A DNA stretch of 64,000 nt from Ananas comosus (GCF_001540865.1 NC_033621.1:18876739-18940738), one strand, 5' to 3'. Shown: positions 43,104-54,592, counted from the first letter of the stretch. A program made the numbers and translations. The notes: a model not told the origin generated them from the sequence alone.

Positions 43104-44365
43104 ATATATATATATATATAATATATATATATAATATTATATATAATATATAAATTTACGAATAACACTAGATCTATAGGCCGTTGAAACTTTAAAATAA
43201 TAAATCTTCTATAGATTTAGTTGGCGCTATTACTAGCGTGGGCCATGCTAAAATCAATAATAAAAGTTATTATTTATATATATATATATATATATTATTA
43301 TATATTATTTATTATTTATTTATCTAAAATACAAATATATGTATATATTCAGCTATTTTATCGAACCAGACACGAGTGAGTCGACCCCAGTCTGGTTTGA
43401 CCGTTTATTAAACGAGCTGAAAAATTCAGCTCTATCTTCGATTCTTTACTAAGATAAGTGATTTCATAATCGAGCCTCATTAATTCCAAGCGACACAAAT
43501 TAGCTGCCCAACGAGCTGGATGCCATCCTATAAATATAATAGCGATGTTATAATCCTATTTATTTGAGAGTGATGTCAGTACTGGGCCTGGCCAATCCAT
43601 ATAGATAAGCTCCGTAGAATTCATAAATACAATCCGGAAAAGCACAAAAGTAATTGAATGTAACAACATTCAACTTTGCAGGAGGGTCATACACGAATCT
43701 TAACAATTGAGCTAAGTACTATAAGCCCAATCTTCTCTATTTTTACTCTTGAACGGTGCTTGCATGATTTCTTCTGTTTCTTTTTTTCCTCTTCTTTACA
43801 TATTTATTAATGTACTCAAAAAACACTCACAAAATATTGCTAAACAATTAAATGACCGTGTACGGTAGCGCTAATGCGAGCCACGCCCGGGCATAAGAAG
43901 TCCGCTGCGTCGGAGAACGCGGGCACGAGCCTCTGAACGCCACGCTCAAGCTAGCCACGGCCTTTGACTTCTTAAAGATTTAATGTAAAAATAATTGATT
44001 ACATATAATACTATTGGTTTAATCAATAAGAAAGGAGATAACAAATCCCAGTGGCCAACTAATATGTTCCTAAGCTATGGGAGATGACCCATCATACTTG
44101 ATATTCAAATGAATCCATCATTCTTAGCCCAAAACAAGGAGGAAAAAATAGTACAAATTTAGTATATCATACTGTAGCTAGCTCAATATGATGTAGACCG
44201 GTGGGGAGCCCCAAAAGTTTGTCTCGGTCAAACTATAAGTATATCAAGTAAATAAATGTGCACGATAATATAAAGTAGATGTATCAAAGTGAAGTGTAGT
44301 CATTTGTTAAAGCATAGAGTACTATACAAGGAACATAATGTGGCCTCACCTTTCATATTCTAACA
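43104..44365. other. Microsatellite-rich and unassigned DNA
   Basis: (TA)n blocks occur at about 43103-43155 and 43276-43330. A GC-richer 110-bp patch (about 43858-43970) has no extended frame. Nothing else is recognised. Confidence 0.55.
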
Positions 44366-44378
44366 AATTATATATGCA

Positions 44379-44530
44379 CCGACCGTTCCTAGAGCAAATG
44401 GCAAAAGACTTGATGGTTGGTATCCAGACCCAAGTTCGAATCCTAGTTGATTTATATTTTTAGCTAAGTTTATTTCTAAATAAAATAAACGAAGCGGGTA
44501 GCATGCTACCTATCTCTTAAAAAAAAAAAA
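44379..44530 (+). mobile_element. tRNA-derived SINE
   Basis: The 152-bp element has an exact 13-bp TSD, AATTATATATGCA (44366-44378 and 44531-44543), and a 12-base A tail (44519-44530). A B box, GTTCGAATCC, is at 44434-44443, and an A-box-like TGGCAAAAGACTTGATGG at 44399-44416, the RNA polymerase III internal promoter of tRNA-derived SINEs. The 3' region contains GAAGCGGGTAGCATGCTACC before the A tail, nearly identical to the 3' end of the LINE at 44818-49626. Confidence 0.9.
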
Positions 44531-44543
44531 AATTATATATGCA

Positions 44544-44817
44544 TGCAGGCAAGATTTGTTGGAAAAAAGAGTTGAATAATTAAATCAAGAAATATTTCGC
44601 TTTGATCGATCTTGAGGGCCCCGTTGACTACTGTATTTTATTGGTCGCTTGGAATAGTATAACAAATAGTTAATTTCGTGATCACACTCAAACTCAAGCG
44701 ACATTTATTTTTTTTAAAAAAAAAACCTATCACGTTCTATTCTAGAAAAAATATATATCTTCGATTAGAATATAGAGAAAACATTCATTTAATAAATCTT
44801 GGCGGTACTTTAGAACA
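44544..44817. other. Spacer between the SINE and the LINE
   Basis: AT-rich sequence with no recognised signal. The 78-codon frame starting at 44678 runs across the LINE tail and is not a gene. Confidence 0.6.
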
Positions 44818-44899
44818 TTTTTTTTTTTTTTTTTTAGAGAAGGTAGCATGCTACCGCTTCATTCATAAAAAGTTTGAACTTAGCAATTGTGGGAAGCAA

Positions 44900-45978
44900 C
44901 TAGGCTTCCACTGAACTGAACCGGAAAAAAAACAAAAGAAAAAAAAAGATGCAATAGGAGTCCCACAGTCCGTAGAGAGATCGTATATCCGCCAACACTT
45001 GTCTCGCCGTGAGCTTATTGTTTTCAAAAATTCTCCTATTTCGTTCTAACCAAATCGCCCACCAGGTAGTGACTAAGATTCTAGCCTCCTTCCTGCCCAT
45101 CGCCCCTCGTTTACTGCTGCAGTCCTTCCAGAGGTCGCCTACAGATCTACGCGTCCATAGGCCGCACTTGTTTGGTAATAGGCAACCTAGCAGCTCACGT
45201 GTCATATAGCAGTTCAGGAACAGATGGTCAATAGTCTCCAGTTCATCCAAACAAAGAACGCACGTGACCTCACCGGACCATCCCCTTTTTGAGAGATTGT
45301 CTTTAGTAAGTACCTTCTGCATCAGCACAAGCCAACCAAATATTTTAACTTTGAGAGGAGTTTTGGTTTTGCAAAGCAGTGCAAAGTGCGTCGCAGTTAT
45401 CCCACCCTCCTGTAGGAAGTAATACAATGATTTAACTGTGAAAACTTCTGACTTAGTCCATCTCCATCTAACTTCATCTTGGATATCCGATAAGGTAAAC
45501 GTGTCGACAAATTCTTTCAACGCTAGGATTGATTCTTCGTCAGCTATGGATACCGGCGTAAATCCCTGTAGAATGGAGTGCCACCTCCATCCGTGAGCGG
45601 TAGAAAAGTCTCTTACTCAGTGGTTTTTCCTAACTACTGCGTTGAAGATATGAGGGAACAACGAATGAAGTGGGATTTGCGCACACCATCTGTCCTTCCA
45701 AAAGCTTACAATACTACCTTCCCCAATTGCATAAGATACCTCGCATCGAAAGATGGCGCTGGTTGACAGCACGCCTTGCCACCATTGAGAAAACGGTCTG
45801 AATGATGCCCTTTCCCTAAGAGGAATCCTCCTTGTATAGTAAGCCCCGTTTAAGAAAGATCACCATTTAGTAGTCTTATCCGTTAGGTATCTCCACGACC
45901 ATTTGGCCAAAAGCGCAACATTCATCAAGTCCAGGTACTTCACCCCTAATCCTCCGTCTCTTTTGCTCCTACATACCG
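44900..45978 (-). pseudogene. LINE ORF2 C-terminus with zf-RVT-like domain
   Basis: The frame after the C2 LTR reads GGLGVKYLDLMNVALLAKWSWR, typical of the LINE region downstream of RT. Then stops occur near 45860 and 45620. A 206-residue open stretch (45520-44900) contains the zf-RVT signature: WRWTKSEVFTVKSLYYFL, TKTPLKVKIFGWLVL, and a Cys/His cluster CVLCLDELETIDHLFLNC. A hydrophobic tail (FFFLLFFF) comes from a homopolymer near the end. The frame ends at 44900, 50 bp before the A tail. Confidence 0.85.
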
Positions 45979-48544
45979 TGTCATGCCCCGAGACGCCTAC
46001 CAATTTGGTCCAGTTCCGGCGCGTCGAACAGACGCTGAACGGACAGCACCTCCCCTGTCCTCCCAAGGCTAAGCAACAAGATCATGTACAAGAATTTGCC
46101 CAGGAAAAGAAATTCAATACATACATGATCAACTAGAAGCACACAAGTGCTATACAACTAAGAGCAAGAACCACGAGTATATGTACAAGTATAATAAAGA
46201 GAGATGCAACTAGCTATTACAACCATTCAACATTTACATAACCGATTACATTACGTTTCCATCTTCCAAAATGTAATACATGGTCATCTCCAAAATACAT
46301 GGGTAGCTCTCCAACAACTATCAAAATATACATCATCTAGTACATGAGGGTGCTCTATATGCATGTAGGAAAGCTACTAACTAACTCAGGGCGCTATGCC
46401 CTTGCCGCGGTCCTCGCCCGGCACACTGGTGCTCAGCCCTGTAACAGAGTGGGGTGAGAACTATATAAATATAGTTCCCATTGGGTTCGACCGCCGACTC
46501 CGCCGATATTCCCACTAGGTCTAAGCAGGCATAAGCAGATAGATAGATAGATGGGTAGAAATGTAAGCTGCAACTATTCTACCATGTCTTCAATGCGATG
46601 CAATGTATGAAATAATCATCATGCAACAGTATACTATAATGCTAGTATGATGTCAAGAGTATGTATACGTAACATAGCAATGCAATCTACAACATCCACT
46701 ATGTTTACTCAAGGTAAGAATGCAATTCTACTATGCCATTCATGTTCATTACCCAATTTACCTAGCTAACCCGTAGGTTAGGCCCTCAACTCACTCTCAA
46801 TCTCATATGTGAGGAGAAGCTGCACTCGCACACCGAGACCGTCTGCGGGACAACTACGTCTGCCCCTATCGTGAAGTACTCCGAAGACCACTGCTTCGGC
46901 GGAGCGACCACCGACAAGCGAAATAGACTGGTGAGTATAATCCAATCCTCATAAGAGGATACCCTATCTACTAGGGTCATAGCGCCTCTGCTGCACAATC
47001 ACGATGCATAATCAAACGCCGGGACTTCTACCATCCCTAAGTTCATGTCATGTTTACCACACTAGACTCGATGCCACTCGTTCGATCATTTGTAGTAAGT
47101 TTTCTAACTAGTTGACATGCCACTCGTTCATGTTTAGTGTTTCTACTACACTAGTTCAATGCCACTCATCTAGGCTATATATGTCCAAGTTCATCTCATT
47201 GTGCCACTATAGGATTTCATGTCACAAGACCCAATCCTCATGCGTTCCTCGTCCATGTGTCAAGCCCTCAATGCTACACTACTAAGAAAGCATGCAAGGA
47301 ATTAGAATTGCAACTATCTACTATCCTATAGTGCATAATACCCATATATGATCAATATAAAGAACTTAGACATAAAAAGAAGCTCGGTTGCTTCGGGATG
47401 GACACCCCCCACCTTTTGGTGATGCCTTGATGCTACAAATCCGTTTTCAAGATTTTTGGAAGCTTACGCTGCGAGCTGCGGCAATCTGTACCCCCACGGG
47501 TTTTTTCTTCAATATCTTCACGTACGCTCGTTGTTTCGCCGAACCGAGCGCGCTGTTGCGTTCGTAGACCTACCAATTATGTTAGAGAAGGGTCAATTGA
47601 GATCAAAACCCTCCATGAATAAAAGCCCTCTTTTGGATGCCCTAGAAGCCCCAATATTGCAATAGCCCCATACAAGCAATTTCTCTAGCAATAAATGGGT
47701 CCCATTACTTCTAGAGGTCCACAAGAGATCATCTAGCTAGGTTCTAGGAGATCAAAGCAAACCCTAACACTTCTACCATGAGAGGGTGTAGATGCTTACC
47801 TCTACTAGCTAGCCCAAAACCTCTACTAGCTAGCCCAAAGAGAGGAAGAAGAGATGAGGAAGATGGTGGCTCTCCTCTTGATCTCCTTCTCATTCTTCTT
47901 CTTCTTCTTCTTCTCCTTCTTCTTCTCCTTCTTTCCTTCTTAGAGAGAGAAAGAGAGGTGTGTGGGTGTGAGTGTTAGAGGGAAATGAGAGAAAGAGAGA
48001 GAAAAAATGCCCACTTAACCCCTTTCATGCAACAATAGCACTTAGCCCCCTCCACTTTGCTTCCTGTGCACTGCCCAGACTGGGAAAATTTCGTGTGCGG
48101 GGACCAGTCCCTCTACGGGAGGACCGGTCCCCGAGAGCAGCCTCACATGCAGAGCCCTCTGCCGGCCTCTCCACGCGCATCCGGTCCCCTACCAAGAGAC
48201 CGGTCCCCGAGAGCACAAATATGCGCAGAGCCCTCTGCTCTACCTTGCACGCGTATGGGGACCGGTCTCTTCCGCCAGGGACCGGTCCCCGAGAGCAGAA
48301 TTTCGCATAGAAGGTCTTTTTGCCATTCCTATGAGTACGGGGTCCGGTCCCTGACCGAGGGATCGGTCCCCAAGAGCACAAAAACTGCTATTTGGCAGAT
48401 TTTGCTCCAGCTTGCTCTTGTGACCTTTCCAATGCACTTCTCGCCTTTTCAACGCTTTCGGCCTTTCCGAAGCATACCATCACGACCCTTGGTTGATTTT
48501 AAACGAAGTCCAACTCTCGTATTTCGAGAATTCACTTCCTTACA
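45979..48544 (-). repeat. C-family solo LTR (copy C2)
   Basis: The 2566-bp insertion starts TGTCATGCCCCGA and ends ACTTCCTTACA, with exact TSD TACCG (45974-45978 and 48545-48549). Removal rejoins the LINE ORF2. It contains the GGACAG...CTGTCC stem-loop near 46030-46055 and an ACCGGT-pair array (48103-48367) near its minus-strand start. A (CTT)n-rich pyrimidine tract is at 47880-47940. No coding region is supported; frames across the array (for example 48057-48677) are overlapping and of unusual composition. Confidence 0.88.
48103..48367. promoter_or_regulatory. Paired ACCGGT array in C2 LTR
   Basis: Pairs start at 48103/48123, 48180/48199, 48261/48281 and 48343/48362. Members are 19-20 bp apart and the pairs repeat about every 80 bp. 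Some members carry one change (ACCAGT, TCCGGT, ATCGGT). Confidence 0.55.
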
Positions 48545-48549
48545 TACCG

Positions 48550-49610
48550 TCTTCCATCTGACCAAGCAGTGGCCCCTCGCTATTACACTCCTTCCTTTCC
48601 AAAAGAAAAGCTCTCCGAAGAGCTTCAATTCTTTTAATTACCTATTTAGGTGCTCGAAAGATGGAGAAGAAGTATAGTGGCAGGTTAGAGAGGACCGAGT
48701 TGACGAGGACTAGCCTGCCACCTGATGAGAGTAGTTTAGCGTGCCATCCTTCTATCCTTCGCTCAATTCTATTAATGACTGGCCACCAGTCCGATTTGCA
48801 TAATCTTCTGTTAGATAGTGGGAGCCCTAGCTATCTCGTCGGGAAGGAACCCACTTTACATCCGAGGATTGCGGCGAGCCTTTCTCCCAGCGTAACATTT
48901 CTACCCATATAGAAAAGTTAGAAAAGTTCAGACTTGTCCCTGTTGATTTTCAGTCCCGAGGCCCACTCAAAGAGAAGCCACACAAAATGGAGATTCCTCA
49001 CTTGCCTTTTCTTGGCCTCGCAAAAGAAGATGGTATCATCCGCATACTGAATAAAAAAAACTTTACTTTCGTCGCTAGGCCCAACTCCTCTCATCAAGTC
49101 GTTACTAACAGCTTTATTTATCACTCTCGCAAGTCCTTCTGTGACTAAGAGAAAGAGATAAGGGGAGAGTGGGTCCCCCTGTCTAAGCCCCCTTTTGGTT
49201 TTGATCCATTTGGTTGGGACACCGTTAATAAGTATAGCAATCTTGGCATTAGCTATACATTGTTCAATCCAATTGCACCAGAGCTGAGAAGCCCCAAGCC
49301 AGGACAATATCTTCTGAAGGAAGCTCCATGTCACCCTGTCATACGCTTTTTCAAAATCCACTTTCACTCCGACACTCTCCACCCCTACTTTAGAGCACCA
49401 ACTAACAACCTCACTAGCGGTAGCAAATGAGTCTAATATCAAATGTCCCTTAATGAAAGCTGATTGCGATAGGGAGATTACACCTTGTAGGACACTTTCT
49501 AGTCTATTGGCAAGTACTTTAGAAATAATTTTTTGTACGCCGTTAATAAGACTAATCAGCCGAAAATTGTTCGCTACCTTCGCACCTTTCAAAAATGTCA
49601 AAAATGTCAA
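48550..49610 (-). pseudogene. LINE reverse transcriptase
   Basis: A 230-residue open stretch (49610-48918) contains FRLISLINGVQKIISKVLANRL, SQSAFIKGHLILDS, KVDFEKAYDRV, the GLRQGDPLSPYLF box and the catalytic FIQYADDTIFF box, then GLKINRDKSEL. These are the non-LTR retrotransposon RT blocks in order, with the YADD motif intact. It primes reverse transcription at the chromosomal nick. The frame continues with frameshifts and stops to the C2 border at 48550. Upstream sequence is lost at about 49626. Confidence 0.88.
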
Positions 49611-49626
49611 TTTTGGGGGTGATTGT

Positions 49627-51203
49627 CATGGTCTCCTATTGAAACGACACGATCCTTTCTAAATAAAAGCTCAGACAGAAAGTTTTCTGTAGCTAGACAT
49701 GGCCGGTGACAGGGGCTAATGGTGTGATCACAACAGCAAATATTGATTAGATCGAATGATCGATGTAATAGCCATCTGTATCGTAGGCCAATGCGGAAGT
49801 CATAATAGACGATAACCGGACATTGCGATACTGTGAGAATGCTTGGTACAGGAAGTGTGCATACTGCAAGTATAGCAGGAAGGCCCATAGATCGACAAAA
49901 GCATAGGGAGATTGTAGGAAGTCCCATTTGTATAACCCAGAATCTTACATACTAAAACAAAATAGTAAGAGTTAGCTTTCGACCTTATTGTGCAATTTTT
50001 CATCCACAAAGAAGAAAAAAAGAAATCCATAACACATTGTTATCAGAAACTAGCTCACATGCAGTTGTGAGCTGCACTGTCTTGATCATTTGACGCTCTT
50101 CGCTACCCAATTTTGCATAATTTTCATTCGATTCTTCAAACTCGATCAGGCTTCTCTATCTTCTATACTGACTTGAATTAATTTCATCCCTTTGTTGAAC
50201 TTCATCCTCTATCATTGTAGTTTTTTAGTTTGAATTAAGAATTAAGGATTAAGTAAGTTTCAAGGTATATGATCATAAAGTTTTCAATAATGCGCAATAA
50301 AATTTTGAGTATAGAAAATTCGTTCATGAAATATGATAATATGGGCTAAGTGGGGTATTGTTAGAATTTTTATAAATATGGCGCAATTAATCATATTCAA
50401 ATTTGAGTTTATTATAAATAAAGATCAATTTTAAAAGATATAGAACTGCTTGATATAATATATCTTATCACATTATCATCTATTTAAATTAAATAGAATA
50501 CTAATTAGAGGAAGTCGATCTGGACTCTACATAAAAGGGTAACTGGTTGCCACTTTCTCATGTACATTCTAGTAAAGAATTACTATTGGTTCCACACCAT
50601 ACCGGAATGTGCCTTAGACAAATATAGAACTGCTTAATATAATATATCTTATCAATTTCCTATATATTTAAATTTAATAGAATCCTAATCAGATTTTGAT
50701 GGAAAGTCGCTCTGAACTCTATATAAAGAGTAACTTATCCTACCACCTTTTCACATATATTCTGGTAAAAAATTATCATATGTTTCACATTATATGGAAG
50801 AGTGACTGAGACGGGAGGAGAAACTAGATTACCAAAGTTTGTAATTAACTTCTCTAATTTTCGCTAGTATTTTCCATACTTGTGATGCATCTTTGCCGTT
50901 GAAATTTTCTCAACCAATAGTACATCCACTGTTTAAAAATTTTATGATAAAATCTTTTCTATCTTTCCCTAAATTCATCTTTACCATTTTTTTAATAGTT
51001 CTTACTTTTCACTACACGTCACAAATTGTAAGAAGTAACAAACGTTGAATGATGATTTTTTTATCTCTCTTAAAGTTTGTTCTATTGAACCTTTGTAACT
51101 TTGGTTGAATGAACCAATCTAAATTTATCATATAACTTTAAAAAACTATAGTTTTAAAAAAAAAAGATTGGATATGTTAAATTTTTATTAAATGATGCTC
51201 TTA
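49627..51203. other. Unassigned AT-rich region with one tandem duplication
   Basis: Two units at about 50438-50620 and 50625-50800 share TATAGAACTGCTT, TAATATATCTTATCA, TTTAAATT, AATAGAAT, a CTCTATATAAAGAGTAAC-type TATA motif and ACATATATTCTGGTAAA. So a TATA-containing block is duplicated. No frame of interest or transposon end is evident. Confidence 0.6.
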
Positions 51204-51434
51204 GGCTTCGTTTGGGATTACGGGGAGATTGCGTTACGTGCGGTGAGAAAGTACGTTGGAAAAATACCCTGTTTGTTTTCGTAAGTAATATTGCGTTCCA
51301 CATATCGCGATGAGTCGATTACGATATATTTTCTGCGGTCCCACCAGAGAACGCAGAAGCATATCCCTATATGCTTTTTCCTCAAATCCATTTTATCTAA
51401 TAGCGTTTGATAGGCCTCAAATTCAAACTAAGCC
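51204..51434. mobile_element. Tourist-like (PIF/Harbinger) MITE
   Basis: Ends GGCTTCGTTTG and CAAACTAAGCC form an 11-bp inverted repeat with one mismatch. The TSD is TTA on both sides (51201-51203 and 51435-51437), the 3-bp target of PIF/Harbinger transposases. The 231 bp are non-coding. Confidence 0.8.
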
Positions 51435-53109
51435 TTAGATTATCGAGATCTGGCCAAGTTTTTTGTGTTGGATTTAATTGGATTTTTGGTGATTTAAAAC
51501 TTGTTAGGCCTCTTGGACAGCCCAATACTTAATGAGCCTTGGTTGGGAGATCAACTAAAGTTTCCATATGTGAGATTTAGTCCCACATTGAAAACTAAAA
51601 AGGTGTTGTTAGTATTTATATATTCTTTTATTCTCAAGCTAGTTGTTTGGGAGAAAATGAGAGTTATGCTCTCGTTTAAACACACGCACGCACGGCAAGA
51701 CCACGAGCCGGGCCAGGCGGGGGGCGGCGCACGCGGTCCATACTCCCGGTTTATTTTATTTTTATTTTTTCGGTTTTATCTTTATCCTAATCCGTATCTT
51801 GTATAATCTTAGACTTATCTTGTTCTACATGGAATTGACGCTTTGAAGCAAGATTTTTGTCTTGGTTATATATATTGGAGAAGGTTGCGTGAGTTCAACC
51901 GGAACCCAAGCATACCTAAGAGCAAAACCCTATCCTCTACCTCGCCTTTTCCTGCTTTCTCGCCATTGATCTTTTGCGCCGATTTTTGCTGAGCTTTCTC
52001 AAATTTTGCTGGATTTGAAGCTTATTGGGTTCGTCTTGCGCCAGCTTGAAAGCGTGCCGACGAGGTGGAACGTGGTCATTGTATCGCTGGAAGTAATTTG
52101 CCGGGAAGCCTCGCACGTGGAAGGACAATTTTGCTTCTAGGACAGTGCTCTGCACACCTCGATCCACATGCCTTTTCTACTTCTTTTTTTTACACTATTT
52201 GTTATTTAATTTCTTTCTCAAAATTTTTCTAAAACTGATATTAAACTTTCGAATTGTTATTAAAGAATATTTTAATAAAAGATCAGAAAGATTTTTCATC
52301 ACTTTGTGTTAAACTTTATGAAAATTAAGATCGTATCTTCTGCCATGATTTTGATTTCAATACCCGGTTTGTAGACGACAATTCAAAAAATTACTATTTA
52401 TTTAACTGTAATAAATAGTCAAACTTTAATTCAATGTCAGTAAATCCTTATAGATTCTTCATTATATATAGGATGCTGTGGCTGCTCCTAAGTATAATAA
52501 AAAATACAAATAACCTTATTTGACATTGAATGACTATTAAAATTAAATTAGGAATCCGTATTAATTTTTGAGTTAACTTTAGTTCAATATCATCTTATAA
52601 AAATACCGTAAGTGATTATATATCATGATTAGGATGCTGTGGCTACTCCTAGACATAGTTGATCTCACAAATCTTTATATAATATTGAATGATTGAAAAT
52701 TTCATTTTATTCCAAAATGCAGCGGAAAAGAATAAAAGTCCAAAATAATTTTCTTAACAACCTTATGTGACTCAAAATTTATAAACTGTACGAAGTCTAT
52801 ATACCCTATGCTAAATTTTTATAATCACCTTATGTTTGTTTAGAATAATAACATAAAAATATACCGCAAAAATTAATCAAAACACACTTCTTTATAATCA
52901 TAACAAAAATAAGCAAAGTAGTAGAACAAAAATCATATACAATAAATACCGAACGTTACACATGATTTTAACATTTAGACTTCTTCAAAAACAAGTCACA
53001 TTGTAAAGAAAATTATGGACCAAAATTATGTATATATATGAATCAAACTATATATATATATTCTCTTTTCATTAAAAAAATAAATAAACAATTCCTTTTT
53101 GTATTGTTG
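51435..53109. other. Possible LTR remnant and degenerate repeats
   Basis: 51508-52170 has LTR-like texture: TGTTAGGCC start, the phrase TTTAGTCCCACATTGAAAA, a TATATATTGGAG leader and a GC-rich segment at about 51690-51745. No matching end or pol was found. At 52470-52545 and 52632-52700 two copies share GGATGCTGTGGCT(G/A)CTCCTA and AT(A)TTGAATGA(C/T)T, about 160 bp apart. The rest is AT-rich without signals. Confidence 0.4.
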
Positions 53110-53543
53110 ACCGCATCCAGTGGTTTCCCAAACACCGATCTTCGTATCTCGCCAGAAGTCCTAAAAATCACACCGCGGTGTCACCGGGACCCATGAAGTG
53201 TTTCAAAACACACCTACTCATGTCACGAGTCAACCGCTGACCTGATACACACCCATTTGGATGTCCCGGCAGTATACACTAAGTCCATATTGAACAATTA
53301 TCGTTGAATAATCGTTCCGATCCGTCTGTTGAATTTGTGAATGGATTGCACCACCGATTCCGGCATTGCCGCACCATAAAATCACAATTTTGTTTCATCT
53401 TATTCGGTCGTTGATTTGCGACAATTCCATCCTCTGTTCGGCACCACTTAAANATATATATATATATATATATATAAATATAATTCAAATCAATTTAAAA
53501 TTTAAAATTTGAATTCCCCTCTTCAAAAGTCTCAGATATTACA
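53110..53543 (-). repeat. Diverged A-like LTR with internal deletion
   Basis: Phrases match A LTR interiors in the same order: GCCAGAAGTC, ACCGGGACCCA, CACGAGTCAACCGCTG, ACAATTATCGTTG, then CCGTCTGTTGAATTTGTGAATGGATTGCACC. The LTR ends at 53543 (CAGATATTACA), followed on the minus strand by a polypurine tract. A (TA)n tract and one undetermined base (53453) lie inside. Confidence 0.65.
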
Positions 53544-54054
53544 TCATCCCCCCCTTATAAGAAGTTTCATTCTCGAAACTTAATCATACATCTCCCGCAA
53601 ATAACTATGGATAACACTCCCGCACAGCAGACTCAAGCTCCCAAGTAGCCTCACGCTCCTTAAAAATTCTCCCTCTGGACCTTCACATATGGAATGCTCC
53701 TCCAAAATTAGGATACGAAGTGAGTGTCCCGATCCGACACGATTAACACCAGCACCTCATGAAGTAGAACAATCTCGTCAATGTACAGTTATGCCAATCG
53801 AACACGGGACCAAGTAATCTGCACTGGCAAAAAGTAAGCCGATTTTGTCAACCGGTCCACGTTGTCCCAGATTGCATCCTAACCCTGTTGCGATCGAGGC
53901 AATCCCATGACGAAATTCATCGTAATCTGCTCCTACTTCCATACTGTTACCGAAAGTGGCTGCAACTTCCGCGCCGGTCGTTGGTGCTCAGCTTTCACCT
54001 GTTGACAAACCTAGCATTGGGCCACATGCTGTACCACATCTAACTTCATCCTTC
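53544..54054 (-). pseudogene. Ty3/gypsy integrase remnant and polypurine tract
   Basis: On the minus strand from 54054: CxVCQQVKAEHQRPARKLQPL (zinc-finger end of integrase, first Cys followed by a stop), then TMNFVMGLPRS with the catalytic Asp mutated to Asn, WDNVDRLTKSAYFLPV, and VSDRDTHFVSFW-type sequence with the second Asp. Stops are frequent. The integrase shortens abruptly, then CTTATAAGGGGGGGATGA (53560-53544) serves as polypurine tract before the LTR. The left half of the element (upstream on the minus strand) is cut by the copia insertion at 54055. Confidence 0.75.
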
Positions 54055-54285
54055 TGTTAAGAATTTTATAGGTTGGAGGATTTCGTAAAGTTGAATGGAG
54101 TCTTGAAGAGTTGATCACGGAAGTTTGAAGAAAAGATTCAAATTGAAGAACAAAGACTCATTTGGAAAGCTCGGTACCTCAGGTATGAAGAATAAATCAT
54201 TTGTGGTGAAGGTATTTAATTGTAATAAGTTCAGAAGGCTTAGATTGCTTTAAAACATCTTTACTAAACTTTTCTGTGTTCTGGG

Positions 54286-54513
54286 ACCGGTCTCAGAGCT
54301 GAGAGACCGGTTCCCCTAAGGTCCTCACTGCATGAAAGTTGAGGCAACCGGTCCCTTGAGAAGAGAGACCGGTTCCGGAACATGGGTTGTTCTGTCACAC
54401 AGCGAGGGACCGGTCTCCGTCCTGAGAGACCGGTTCCCGAACGTTGTGTTTTCTGTCACGCAGCGAGGGACCGGTCTCTCACTTAAGAGACCGGTCTCCT
54501 CAAGAGGACCGGT
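54286..54513. promoter_or_regulatory. Regular ACCGGT tandem array upstream of the copia TATA box
   Basis: ACCGGT starts at 54286, 54306, 54347, 54368, 54409, 54429, 54470, 54490 and 54508. The first eight are four pairs with 20-21 bp inside a pair and 61-62 bp from pair to pair. The array ends 72 bp before the TATA box, a position suited to upstream activating sites. Confidence 0.65.
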
Positions 54514-54584
54514 CCCTAAGGACGACACAAGTTTTAAAAAAAACGCTTTGTGCAATCCTAGTCTACTTCTAAGTCTTCTAAACA

Positions 54585-54592
54585 TATAAATA
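54585..54592 (+). promoter_or_regulatory. TATA box of the copia LTR
   Basis: TATAAATA within ACATATAAATAAGCC, about 530 bp inside the LTR and directly downstream of the ACCGGT array. Confidence 0.6.

Larger units (their letters stand above)
44818..49626 (-). mobile_element. L1-type LINE, 5'-truncated and split by a C-family LTR
   Basis: On the minus strand: reverse transcriptase (49610 down to about 48920), a connecting region, an RNase-H-side/zf-RVT region ending at 44900, a short 3' UTR with AAGCGGTAGCATGCTACCTTCTC, and an A tail (44835-44818). The endonuclease and ORF1 are absent; similarity stops near 49626, as in typical 5'-truncated copies. The C2 LTR interrupts it at 45979-48544. No TSD is visible at the 5' end. 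Confidence 0.88.

Noticed and set aside
44678..44914. 78-codon frame spanning the LINE A tail
   Set aside because: It is driven by A/T homopolymers and crosses the LINE 3' end.
48057..48677. 206-codon plus-strand frame
   Set aside because: It crosses the C2 LTR border into the LINE and runs through the ACCGGT array, so it cannot be one ancestral gene.
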